Origin: Daucus carota subsp. sativus
Lineage: Eukaryota > Streptophyta > Magnoliopsida > Apiales > Apiaceae
Direction: 5' to 3'
Assembly (NCBI RefSeq): GCF_001625215.2
Contig: NC_030386.2
Span: 21,732,545-21,796,544 of the forward strand
Length of the DNA: 64,000 bases
The notes below the pieces were generated by a model that worked only from the letters and a program-made list of their open reading frames with translations, ran no database searches and was not told where the DNA came from. Numbering within the stretch: the stretch's first letter is position 1; every line of letters starts with the position of its first letter. A program made the translations under genes and the position numbers. Shown piece by piece: positions 11,761 through 23,600 of this stretch.

Positions 11761-12779
11761 AATAAAAAATATAAATATTTTTGTAAATTCTTACAAATGT
11801 CTGATTTTTTTTGCCACAAAATAAAAGCACATTCATTAATCAAAACAATACAGTCGAGACCAACCCCCAACTGCAAATACAATCAGGTTGGAAAACAAAT
11901 AACTAAAAATAATTAGAAGATTTGTTTCCTGATTGTTTAACACATAGAATTTAAAAATTCTTGAAGCTAAAAATGAAACCAGAGATTTCCCAAGTGATCC
12001 AAATTGCACCAACATCATAGAAAGCAACAACACAATTGACATTATCACATAAAAACCATTGTTAGACCAGTGTTCAAAAATCCTAATTTCATAAATTGAA
12101 ATTGGAGGAGCGGCACCCTAGCTATCTACATGCCGGATACCAGTATGTAAACACTTAATGGATGAACAATCTTTGATTGTAAAAGGTGAGCTCTTGCCAT
12201 AATTACCAACAATTGATATTTGACGCGTGTTTTTCAAATCTCTAAAACATCAATAGAATCATTCTCAACAGATCCAACGTCGAACAAATCCAAACATAAC
12301 TAAGCAATAACATAACCAAACTCTTCAACAGGAGAGACAAAACAAACACACTACAAAAGAAAAGTCACACAAATATCCAAAATGATTGAGTTTTATTGAA
12401 AGAAAATCAACAAAGAACAAAAAAAGACAAAATGGTTGGGACTTTCCACCGGAGAAAACTAGTGAAAGCCTCTCGGACTACCTCGAAAATGGTTTTAAGT
12501 ATGTTTAATGTCTGGTTTATTTTGTTTTTTTTTAATGAGAATAAATCTCAACGAGAATCGGCAATTCACCGTGATAATTCTTTAATTCAAGAAAGCTTAT
12601 TATCTAACCGTCGGACATGCAAGATGACCGGGGAAATTTAGACAATAAAACTTTAATGTCCGAAAAGAAAACCGGCCTTCTTCCAAGAATCCTGAAAATA
12701 AAACAAGAGAAACAAAAGAATATAAGTCGATATATTTAACAGATTACATCAAAATATTCCCACAATCATGATAACTCAT

Positions 12780-12994
12780 AATTGAGACAATTAAGCTCTT
12801 AATTAAGGCATAATAATAAAATATTAATATCCTTAATTAAGACACAATTAACGCCCTCAAATAAGGCTCAATTAACGCCCTAAATAAATAGGCACAATTT
12901 ACGCCCTCAATAATTGAGGCACAATTTACGCCCTCAATAAAGAGGCATAATTAACGAGGCACAATTACCGCCTTCAATTAAGGCACAATTAGCG
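12780..12994. repeat. Minisatellite, GGCACAATT-ACGCCCTCAA units
   Basis: About seven to eight degenerate units of roughly 25-35 bases contain GGCACAATTAACGCCCT or GGCACAATTTACGCCCTC followed by an AATAA-type spacer. It lies 750-960 bases upstream of the RPS16 start codon. Unit length varies, so this is an old or rapidly slipping array. Confidence 0.75.
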
Positions 12995-13569
12995 CACTTT
13001 CCTTTCTGAAACCGGATCCCGTCCTGAAACCGCCGTCACCGCCACCATCCGCCACCACCGCTATGCTATCGATCAAGTTGTCTCGTCGTATGCGAAGCGA
13101 ACAACGAAGCGTATCACATGTAACACGAAAAATCGCCAAAAACACCAAAAACCAAACAAAACACATGGATTAAACAAACAAACAAATACACACAAACAAA
13201 CAAACAAGATTAAAATCAACACCTTTCGCAATTCCACTCAAAATCATGAGAAAAAGAAAGAATATTTTAAATAATTGTAATAGAAGGGCATACCATATCA
13301 TATTGTTCACGTAAGAAATATCAAAAATCAAGAAGAGACATACCCATGAACTGATTAGAAAAAGCTGTTGAGGTTGTATTTTATTCTACTTATTCCTTTG
13401 ATTCCACTGAATCAAGTTTTTTCTCGAATTCGTGATTCGATCCTTGACACTGCTATAAGGGTATCTGTATCTAGTTTGGACGTCTTAATTTAATGTCTGG
13501 TTTATTTGATTTAAGAGAAAAGAAAAGAGTAAGTTGAGCCCTCCTAGCCTATAGCCCTCCTAGCCTATA

Positions 13570-13642
13570 GGCCCACATTTGATAAAAAAAAGAAACAGGC
13601 CCAATTATGAGGCCTCATGTGAATACCTCACCAAAACCCTAA
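13570..13642 (+). promoter_or_regulatory. RPS16 promoter motifs: two site II and one telo-box
   Basis: Two TGGGCY elements (read in reverse as GGCCCA) are at 13570-13575 and 13598-13603, and a telo-box AAACCCTAA at 13634-13642. Site II plus telo-box is the known signature of plant ribosomal-protein promoters. It is followed by a pyrimidine-rich leader (about 13667-13685) and TCTAGGGTTTC. The motifs are seen directly; their use here is inferred from the gene class. Confidence 0.75.
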
Positions 13643-13739
13643 ATCCAAGTTTAAATAAACAAGCTGTCGCTCTTCTTCCTCCTTCTAGGGTTTCAAATAC
13701 TCAAAGCGGCGGAGATCAAAACAAATAACTCCCTAAACA

Positions 13740-14177
13740 ATGGCGACAGCACCACCGGAATCCGTCCAATGCTTCGGCCGTAAAAAGACCGCCGTTGCCG
13801 TCACTCACTGCAAGCGCGGCCGTGGCCTAATCAAAATCAACGGCGTCCCAATCGAGCTGGTTCAGCCCGAGATCCTCCGTTACAAAGCCTTCGAGCCGAT
13901 CCTCCTCCTCGGCCGCCACCGCTTCGCCGGCGTCGACATGAGGATCCGCGTCAAAGGAGGCGGTCACACTTCTCAAATCTACGCCATTCGTCAGAGTATT
14001 GCGAAGGCGCTAGTTGCGTATTACCAGAAGTTCGTTGATGAGGAGTCGAAGAAGGAGATCAAGGATATTCTGGTTAGGTATGACAGGACTTTGCTTGTGG
14101 CTGATCCTAGAAGATGCGAGCCCAAGAAGTTTGGTGGGCGTGGTGCTCGTGCTAGGTTCCAGAAGTCGTATCGTTGA
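13740..14177 (+). CDS. RPS16: 40S ribosomal protein S16 (uS9)
   Basis: This 145-residue protein is a component of the small cytosolic ribosomal subunit. The start [20 protein letters not shown], the central [12 protein letters not shown] and the basic C-terminal tail ending RARFQKSYR are those of plant S16 (uS9), whose tail reaches the decoding centre. Length is the usual one. The gene is uninterrupted, as in several plant S16 paralogues. G/C-rich codons at the 5' part contrast with the AT-rich surroundings, which fits a highly expressed gene. Upstream are telo-box, site II motifs and a pyrimidine-rich leader. A TTA repeat (14218-14241) lies in the probable 3' untranslated region. Confidence 0.97.
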   Translation: MATAPPESVQCFGRKKTAVAVTHCKRGRGLIKINGVPIELVQPEILRYKAFEPILLLGRHRFAGVDMRIRVKGGGHTSQIYAIRQSIAKALVAYYQKFVDEESKKEIKDILVRYDRTLLVADPRRCEPKKFGGRGARARFQKSYR

Positions 14178-14241
14178 GCGCTTTTCGTGTTTGGTAGTAT
14201 CGGAACTTTGTTTTCGGTTATTATTATTATTATTATTATTG

Positions 14242-16482
14242 TTATGTTTCGTGTTTTTTTGGCGTTGTGGACCTACAATGAAATGTTATTTTAGAATGTG
14301 GTTTCGATGTTTTGGATATTTAAGTTTATGAATACTCGGTTTCAATATTTCTTATCGATGCGATTTGGTAGTATCTTTTGATTATTTGTTCGGTCTGAGT
14401 TGATTGGTTGTTATGGTGCATTGGTATAACTTATATATTGCTGGGATTTTATTTGTGCATAGTACATTATTATGCATGATGCTCTTGGAGCTAATTAGCG
14501 TGGAACCGTCGAAATGTGGTTTTAGGACTTATATTATAAATACTGGACTTTTTGTTGTGCTATTATGATGGTTCAAGAAATTATTTAGTTTTGTGAAATC
14601 TCTCCTTTTGATTTTTGTTTTGGACGTGATTTGGTAGTACTTGTATGCTTGTGTTTTGTTTCTGGCGTGAGCTTATTCTGCAAGGTGTAAATGTTAAAGT
14701 TCAGCTTATATATCTGAGTTTTCTGAAAGATTGATTACCTGCATTAATAAATTCAGGCGTGTTCAAACTAAAAAATTGAAGTCCCGAATTAAACTTATAC
14801 ATGGTTATTTTGGTTGAGTTCTTGTTCTGATTTGCAGCAGGAGAGGAGACCAGGAGTGGTGCCAGTTGTAGTTTATTTGATTTCTTATTAGTGTTTTATT
14901 ACTGTTGTCTTTCTCTGATGAAAGCGCTGTTAAGAGTTGGATGTTAGAATCATTACAGGGATTGTTCTCTTTCACCCTTCCATTGATCAACTTGTTAAAT
15001 ATGTTTAAACTTTTGGGTCTCAGTTTCAGTACTCTTGAGAGGCAGAACAACCGTGCACTATATATTATTTAGAATAGTTTTTAATCATATTATGGCATTG
15101 TTGCTGGTTGGCATTGGTAGATTATATTTGTGATTGATGAACTTGTTTAAGGTTGTTGGATAAATTTGGCTTCAAATATTGGGTCAGCAATGTAGTATTT
15201 TTTCTTTGGGCAATCCAATTGTTTTGATCCGATTATGAATTAATTTGGAAGGCATATAAGCCTAATTATTGATATGTATGTATATTTGTATTTTCTGGCT
15301 AGTTTGGTTAACTTTAACTAGACCATTTTGGTTATTTATTAGTTCTGGTTATTTTATACATGCCAGCTGAATACTTTTTGACACCTAAAGCTTTGATGGA
15401 TTTTGAGAAGTTTTACATCTTGTTTTCGAAATTTTAATAATTATTTGAATTTATGTCAAGAATTGAGCAATATATGTTATGTTTATTTGCTGAAGTAGAG
15501 TGTTATACTAGAGTCCTAGTTATCTGATGGTTCTGTGGGTCGCTACTTGCTGGTTGGTTGCACCTTGCTGGTTGGTTGCAATCAACAAGATGTCTTAATC
15601 TTTGTCTTCAAAAATACAGGTGTTTATCTTGTATTCTTGTGTGTAGTGTTAATGTTCACTTGCAATTTGTTCCCTATGAAGTACTTTGAGCCTTTAGGAC
15701 TATATGCTATCAGTAGTATTCTTCTTTTGCTAACTTAAATAGGCTGAGAAGTCGAATTCTAAAATAATGTAACATATACTGAAATTATGCAACAATCCTT
15801 ATATATTATGGATGTTGCGTAGAAGCACCAGCAGGATGATGTCCGCATCTGCCATGGATTCTGTTCATATGGAGGCAGCCACTTGCCATATGCTACACAG
15901 TCTGTGACCAGAAGATGAGCATATGGGTTTGATGGTTGATGTTTGCATCTTCTTTGATATTTGATGTTTGCATCTGCGTTTGATGCAACCTCAAACATGC
16001 ATCACCAAATTAACCAAATTCCAGTCGGGTTTAATCCTTAAATCCTCCCCGACTCTTCCCTCGCACTTTTAAGTAAAAAGTGGTTTGGAGAAATTTTTTT
16101 GACAATTTAGATTTTCCTTCTTTTATGGTAAGGAAATAGAAATTTCCCCTTATTTTCCTTAAGAAAAAGGTTCTGCAATACAAATATGTTAGCTCCCTCC
16201 CTCCCCCAGGGTCAATAAGTTGACAGCCCAGCATAAATTTTCTCCTACGTCTAAATAGCTCGCAATATACATTTCCTAAAGTATAACTTAACTATATAAT
16301 CCCAATTTTATTCAGCCAAATGACATGGAAAGGCTTTTATGACCCAGCAAAGCTGAAACCGCGAAATTCCATGCTGAGAAAACATGAAAAACATTTGAAT
16401 TGCTGAAGAAACTTTACATCTTTCTCCATATTATATTTTAATTCAAAAAGAAAAATATACAACGCATTTGATTTGTTTAAAC
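14242..16482. other. Intergenic between RPS16 and WSD gene
   Basis: About 2.2 kb without a supportable gene. The first part probably holds the RPS16 3' untranslated region. A small duplicated TTGCTGGTTGGTTGCA word lies at 15548-15581, and TTTGATGTTTGCATCT-like words recur at 15930-15990. No transposon ends were recognised. Confidence 0.45.
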
Positions 16483-18777
16483 ATGACTGCTGATTGTAAT
16501 AAAACCCAAGACGCAGCCCACGATCTTCCAGATCACAGTCAACCATTTCTCATGGACCGCAAAGAAAAAGACGTGCCGGTAACTCCCGCCGGCCGCCTCT
16601 TTCTCCGGCAAGAAATGAACACCATAATCCACTGCGCCATCGCCGGAAAACACCCCCTCAACATCCCCGCAATAACCTCCGCCGTCGAAACCTCCATCAT
16701 AATGCACCACCCCCGTTTCACCAGCCTCCTGGTCACCGACCGTCACGGCCACGAGCACTGGAGAAAAACCCATCTCAACTTAGACAGCCACATCATCATC
16801 AAACATGACGTCATCCAAGTCAACGATCATGAAAAAGCAGTCAACGACTATATAGCCGATTTATCCGTTTCATCACCTCTGGACACAGCCAAGCCGCTCT
16901 GGGAAATGCACCTTCTGATGGCCCACAATTGCGTCGTGTTCAGGATTCATCACGCATTAGGAGACGGCGTTTCGTTGATGTCGATGTTGTTGTCTTGTTG
17001 TCGGAAATCGAATGATCCTGAGATGTTGCCTGAAATTAAAAATGCGGCGGCTGTCAGGAGGGATTCTAATTTGTTGAGGCTGGTGGTGAAGTTAATGAAG
17101 GTGATGTTTTTCACGGTGGTGTATGTGATGGAGCTGATGATGAGGAGCTTATGGGTGAAGGATAAAAGGACCGCCGTGACCGGCGGCGCTGGGGTGGAGC
17201 TGTGGCCCAGATGTTTGGTCACGGCTAAGTTTAGGCTTGATGATATGAAGATTGTTAAAAACGTTGTGGCCAATGCAGTGAGTCTTTGCTTTTTTCAACT
17301 ATATATCTTGATTTAAAGAACAATATTAACATTTTAAATTTTAAATTATAATTGAATTGGTATAGTTTTGATACATGATAAGCATATTTTTTTGCACAAT
17401 TTGCCTATACTACCTGTTTAAATTGATAATTGATGACCCTCCCTTGAACTTGTACACGACGAGATCTCCTATATCATTATTGAGGTCAAGAACCTGTGTA
17501 TCTTCAGTTTCCGATATGGAATATGACTACAGGAAAAAGGGAAGTGATATCGGAAACTTTCTACTTGTTGAAAAACAATACATTGTAAAACTATAGTTTT
17601 CTCTTATTACCAAGTGATTGAAATGAAATCAAATATAATTGTAGCATCCTCAATTTTTTTTGCTGAATACTCCTTTTTATCTGCAGACGATAAATGACGT
17701 TCTTTTTGGGGTGATTTCATCTGGACTGTCAAAATATCTAGGCATTCAATCACCCGAAGGTGAACTTTCATTTTAATTCTAGGCAACTCCAGATTTTTTT
17801 TGTAAGAGGTTTGGTTGACAAGTCTAATTAAATGATTAACTCCAGCTCCAAAAGAAGGGACTCGACTTACCGGTTTAGCCATGATCAATATGAGATCAGA
17901 GAAAGGACTACAGGTCTGCATTTTAAACCCTGGGCTTCTATTTTTTTGTTTGCCTCACATTAACTTCAGTTTTCTTAATCAAATACATGGTCTTGATTGA
18001 TCAGGATGTATCGGATTTCAAAATGAATAATAAAGGAACGCAGTGGGGAAATAAATTTGGTACGCTTCTCTTGCCTGTCTATTATCATAGAAATGATTCT
18101 GATCCTTTACAATACGTGAAGAGAGCCAAGGTCATGATTGACCGGAAAAAGCTTTCATTAGAGGGTTATTTTTCATACAAAGTTGGGTACTTTGTGATGT
18201 CCTACTTGGGTTCAAAGGTCCGCGTTCATACTTCTATGATTTAGTTTTTTTTTATTGTGTTTTTCAAGTTTCAAGTTTGTGTTACTGCAGTTTCAGCTTT
18301 TTTTGCTTAATTAATTAATGAATTAACTTAGTTTTTGAATTGTAGTTGGCGGGGTGGCTTAATTACAGAATTTGTAGTAATACAACTTTCACAATCTCAA
18401 ACGTCATTGGTCCTGGTGAAGAGGTTACCATTGCAGGAAATCCAGTAGAGTACATTAGAGTGAACACAAGCAGCTTGCCCCATGTATAATTCCTCAGTCT
18501 TTTAGATTTTTTTGTACCTAAGTGTTTCTTATTAAATGTTCCTAACCTAAACTGGTACCTGAGAAACAAGAAATGAATATACTAAACAGGAATTATTATG
18601 GGTATGCAGGCAATTACGATACACATGGTGAGTTATGCTGGAAGGGCGGACCTGCAAATCCTGGTAGCTAAAGATATAATCCCTGATCCACAATTTCTAG
18701 CAAAATGTTTCGAAGATGCATTGCTTGAAATGAAGGAAGCTGCATTGGCTACCATTCAACCTGACAAAGTTTCCTAA
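16483..18777 (+). CDS. Wax ester synthase/diacylglycerol acyltransferase (WSD1-like)
   Basis: The likely enzyme joins fatty acyl-CoA to fatty alcohols (wax esters) or diacylglycerol at the ER. Exons, placed by GT-AG sites and family similarity: 16483-17277, 17687-17759, 17846-17913, 18005-18217, 18346-18483, 18610-18777. They sum to 1455 bases, giving 484 residues, the normal family length. The acyltransferase motif HHALGDG is at residues 156-162 in exon 1. Further landmarks are NDVLFGV after intron 1, RWGNKFG-like QWGNKFGTLLLP in exon 4, ISNVIGPGEE in exon 5, and IIPDPQFLAKCFEDAL near the C terminus. The start is the first ATG of the frame; the frame continues upstream without an ATG. All motifs are intact, so it is probably functional. 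Whether wax or triacylglycerol activity dominates cannot be read from sequence. Confidence 0.92.
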
Positions 18778-20276
18778 TAGCAAAATCTGCAGAAGTGATA
18801 TTAATTTTAAATCCTGTAAACCATATATTCGGATCTATCTGTACTTGTCTTGCGAATTTTAGCAAGGGGAGGGCAGCACGAAAAATTCAAGCATCAGAAA
18901 TTTGAGTTTGACAAGAATGGATCACTGTACTAGTATCGCATGAAACTCTTGGCACTCGAAAGACATGCACCGCACTGCCAAAAATGTTTAGAAAATCAAT
19001 TATCCGAGGTGATCTATCTCCAGCAACAGGGGGAGAATTAGTCATACGATCAGGAAGTTGTATGGATAACGCTGAAGCAGGATGTACAGTTGTACACTGA
19101 ACAAGAATACAATTTCATAGTCATACATTCCAGAGCTGTTGCTATTGTTTGCTTTGTTGGCATACTGTATGAGCAAAAGGAGATTGTTTATTATGTCACC
19201 ATTGTGGATGATCCCGTGTTTCTCATTCCGAGCACTTGGAAAACTGGTGTCAGCACAATTGATAATATCAGGCACCTACGCAACCACCAATCTTGATGCA
19301 ACAATGACAAGATCATGCTTAATGCTCCTTGCATTGCTTGTAACAGTTAAGATGATTATAGTTAGGACTAGAGACTGCGAGTAGAATTATTGTCTCGCTG
19401 TGATGATTACTTGTACATGCTCATGAAAGTAGCTAATGCTTCCAAGAAGACTGCTTTGGAGTGGGAGATAGTGGTATGTTTGTTTTGGTTTGGTTTGCCT
19501 TCTGATGGAGGTTCTTCAATAAAGTTGTCCTGTAATTCTTCCATTGTGGTACAAAGCACTTTTGCACATATTTTACTCTCTGCTTTCATTTTCGATTCTG
19601 CTCATACTACTATACATACCGTTAATAACAAGAGCGCTATAATGAAATTTGAGTTATTTCTGAAAAAATAGAATAAATAAAACTGGGATAAATTTTGTGG
19701 AAGCTTTATACAGAACAGGGGAAATTGCTGGTTTCCACTTTCCAGAGATATAAAAACAAATGCATGGTTGCTGTATAATTAAAGATTCAACCGTCTAGGA
19801 CACCAACCAAGACTTGGTACAGACATGCAGGTTAAAGTCAAAGTCAAATTTACAAGTCTTGTTAAAGTCATGATTTAGATAAAAAAATATCACCTATATT
19901 TCAAAATAATAGTAATATTGTCTTACTTTTATTGAACTAATTTTTAATTGTAAATAAAAAATTAATTTTTCATAGTTTTAAAAATTATGTCATATATATT
20001 GGATATATGTATAAATATTATTGTATAATTAAATGTTTTCATAGCATTTATTTTAATATGGTTGAGAATTAGAGTGAAACAAAGTCCCGAGTCTAATTTA
20101 TCGGCTATTTATTTATTCATTGGAAAGTGCAAGGGGGGAGGAAGGGGGGCAAATTAGGGAATAAGAAAAATACATACAAAATACTATCTCTATCTTTCCG
20201 ATCGATTGATCGATCTCATCCATCACCGACAAAATAACCCACAGAAGAGAGGAGAGAGAAAGCCTCGCCGGCGAAA
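18778..20276. other. Intergenic between WSD and SUD1-like genes
   Basis: The region holds the WSD 3' end and the SUD1 promoter and leader. Open frames of 60-93 codons (19090-19671) have no recognised motif and overlap in several frames, so they are not called. From about 19880 to 20060 it is AT-rich. Confidence 0.45.
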
Positions 20277-20616
20277 ATGGAGATCGCACCGGCGGTGATA
20301 TCATCCCACGGCAGCGTTGATAGCGGCGATATCATCGACGAATCTCTTAAGCCATCTGATTCAAACGCCTCTTCATCATCACAAAATAATATTAACAACG
20401 AGAATATGAATAACAATAATACAATTAGTAATAATATGATGAATAGATTTGATGATGATGATGAAGAAGGAGATGTGTGTCGGATCTGCCGGAATCCAGG
20501 TGACGCCGATAATCCTCTACGGTATCCGTGTGCGTGTAGTGGAAGTATTAAATTTGTTCATCAGGATTGTCTTCTTCAGTGGCTTAATCATAGCAACGCT
20601 CGCCAGTGCGAGGTAT

Positions 20617-20663
<47 letters not shown>

Positions 20664-23600
20664 CTCTCTCTCACACACACACATATGTATGAATTTGTGT
20701 GCGGGTACATGGACTTCTTTGGTTACTGTTTGTATGATTGTATTGTTATAATCAGATTAATTAAGTTAGGCTTTTATCAGTGATGTTAATTATACCTATG
20801 ATGAATTATTTGATGGAGTCATGGAGTGAAAGAGGAAAGTTAGTGGCAGACTGAAGATTGCAAGAGTATATTAGGGAATGCAATTTTAATATTTTATGGA
20901 TATCGAAAACATAAATCAGTTTATTCTAACTGTTATTATAGAATTTGTTACAACACAGCTTTTTCTGAGGTGCTGTTTGTTCAATTGGTATTCATTGGTC
21001 AAGTCACATCCTTAAGTATAATATGGCACTTGTTTTGGTCCATTGTATTTGCAACGCACCATGTAAGAGGTGGCTTTTAGGGTGGCAGTTTTTGAGCTTG
21101 TGCTAATGTTAGAGTAAACGGGTAACGTGTTTATTAAGTTAGAGCCTCCTGGATGTGCATGTCATTAACTTGTATCTGTACCTTCTTTTTGTCGTGTTAT
21201 GGAGTTCATTTACTTGGTCTGGAGTCAATTCATGAAGTTCGAGTGTATAGAGTTAAACATCATAAGATCCTATAACTAGAAAGATGTCAAAGTTTAAAGG
21301 TTTTGAAAATTAGCTCAGTAAATGTCTAAATGATATTGAACATCTACAGTCCTTTTATGGAATATCGAAGGATATATGTAATGTGTATATGACAATATAA
21401 ATGAGATCCTTGTTAAGGCTTTAGGGCCTATATCCTTCTGATGCTGTGTCTGGGCTGTTCCCTCTAGATTTCAGTGATTTTCGCTTCATCTGTCTCTAAT
21501 CATACATATTATGTTGTATTCAGTGTGTGTTGTTTATTGGTTGTCTACGTTTGTGCTGCAGGTGTGCAAGCATCCTTTCTCATTTTCCCCTGTTTATGCT
21601 GAGAATGCTCCAGCAAGGCTTCCGTTTCAGGAATTTATAATTGGGATAGGAGTGAAAGCATTCCATGTTCTCCAATTTTTTTTGCGCCTCAGTTTTGTTC
21701 TCTCTGTCTGGCTTCTAATCATACCATTTATTACATTCTGGATATGGAGGTTGGCATTTGTTAGGAGCTTTGGCGAAGCCCAAAGATTGTTTTTCAGTCA
21801 TATAACTACGACAGCTGTTCTTACAGACTGTCTACATGGCTTCTTACTCTCAGCTAGCATTGTCTTCATATTTCTTGGAGCCACTTCTCTTAGGGATTAC
21901 TTTAGGCATTTACGAGAAATTGGAGGACATGATGGTGAGAGAGAAGATGAAGGAGAAAGAAATGGTGCTCGTGCTGCTAGAAGGCCGCCTCATGTACCAG
22001 CAAACCGGAATCTTATTGGTGATATGAATGCCGAAGATGGGGGAGCACAAGGAGTTGCTGGGGCAGGTCAGTTAATCAGAAGAAATGCAGAAAATGTTGC
22101 TGCTCGATGGGAAATGCAGGCAGCTCGTCTAGAGGCTCATATGGAACAGATCTTTGATGGGATGGATGATGCTGATGGTGCAGAGGATGTACCTTTTGAC
22201 GAGTTAGTCGGCATGCAGGGGCCTGTTTTTCATTTGGTTGAGAATGCTTTCACTGTGAGTATATATCTTATTGAAATCAAGTTCTGATTAGCTATTCATC
22301 GTTTACATATCATGTAGATACTTCTTTGGCTGGTTCTTTGTTCTGGTTTTAAAACTATAGTTGATGTAGTATGAGAAACGGGTAGTTCATGCAAAATTAA
22401 GTTAGTATAGGCATGTAGCACAAGTGTTGGAAAATTTATCTTCATTTGAGAGCATAAGTTTTTGAAATATTGTCACTGCGGTGGCAATCAACCTTACTCT
22501 AACCGGCTTATGAGACTTGTTAAGTTTCGTCCATCTGATTAGCAAAAATAATGTTCTCTTTGAACTGGTTTCTTATGTGGTTTTTATCCTCTTTTGCAGG
22601 TTCTTGCGAGCAATATGATATTCCTTGGTGTTGTTATATTCGTGCCTTTTTCCCTAGGACGGATTATACTCTATTACCTATCGTGGCTATTGTCCACGGC
22701 AACGACTCCAGTATTGTCAACAGTTGTACCTCTTACAGAATCGGCTCTTTCTTTGGCCAATGCTACTCTTAAGAATGCTTTGAATGGAGTTGTGAATATG
22801 ACATCTGGTAGCCATGAAAATTATATCAACCAGTTTGTAGAAAATGTGAGTCTAAATGTTACAGGGCTGACCAACCTATCAAATAACGGAACCACTACAG
22901 TTTCAGCAGACATTTTAAAAGGTGCAGGTATGGGGGCCTCACGGCTCTCTGATGTCACAACCCTTGCTGTTGGCTATATGTTTATATTCTCGTTGGTCTT
23001 TATGTACCTCGGGACTGTTGCTTTAATTCGGTACACTAAAGGTGAACCTTTGACTATGGGGAGGTTCTACGGCATTGCTTCGGTTGCGGAGACCATTCCA
23101 TCCCTGTTCAGACAGTTCTTGGCTGCTATGAGACATTTACTTACCATGATTAAAGTTGCTTTCCTTTTGGTCATCGAACTTGGTGTTTTTCCTTTGATGT
23201 GTGGGTGGTGGCTTGATGTTTGTACCATAAGAATGTTTGGGAAGTCTATAGCCGAGAGAGTGGATTTTTTTTCGGTTTCCCCATTAGCGAGCTCGTTGAT
23301 TCATTGGGTTGTAGGGATTATATACATGCTACAAATAAGTATCTTTGTCAGCCTTCTTCGAGGGGTATACAATTTTTCTTTAGTGATCATTACTGTGTTT
23401 GTTTTAGCTTGTCATAGGCTATCTAATACTCCGTTCCATGTATAGGTTTTGCGCAATGGGGTTCTTTACTTCCTCCGTGATCCTGCTGATCCTAATTACA
23501 ATCCTTTCCGTGATCTGATTGATGATCCTGTTCACAAGCATGCTCGCAGGGTTCTGTTGTCTGTTGCTGTTTATGGAAGTCTTATTGTGATGCTTGTGTT

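Noticed and set aside
12780..12994. CRISPR array upstream of RPS16
   Set aside because: Units are degenerate and irregular with no constant spacers; the window is plant nuclear DNA.
16466..16482. Earlier start of the WSD protein at 16468
   Set aside because: The codon there is TTG; the first ATG in frame is 16483, and it gives the family's usual length.
18840..19680. Small gene after WSD
   Set aside because: Several short overlapping frames but no motif or splice pattern; more likely untranslated or intergenic DNA.
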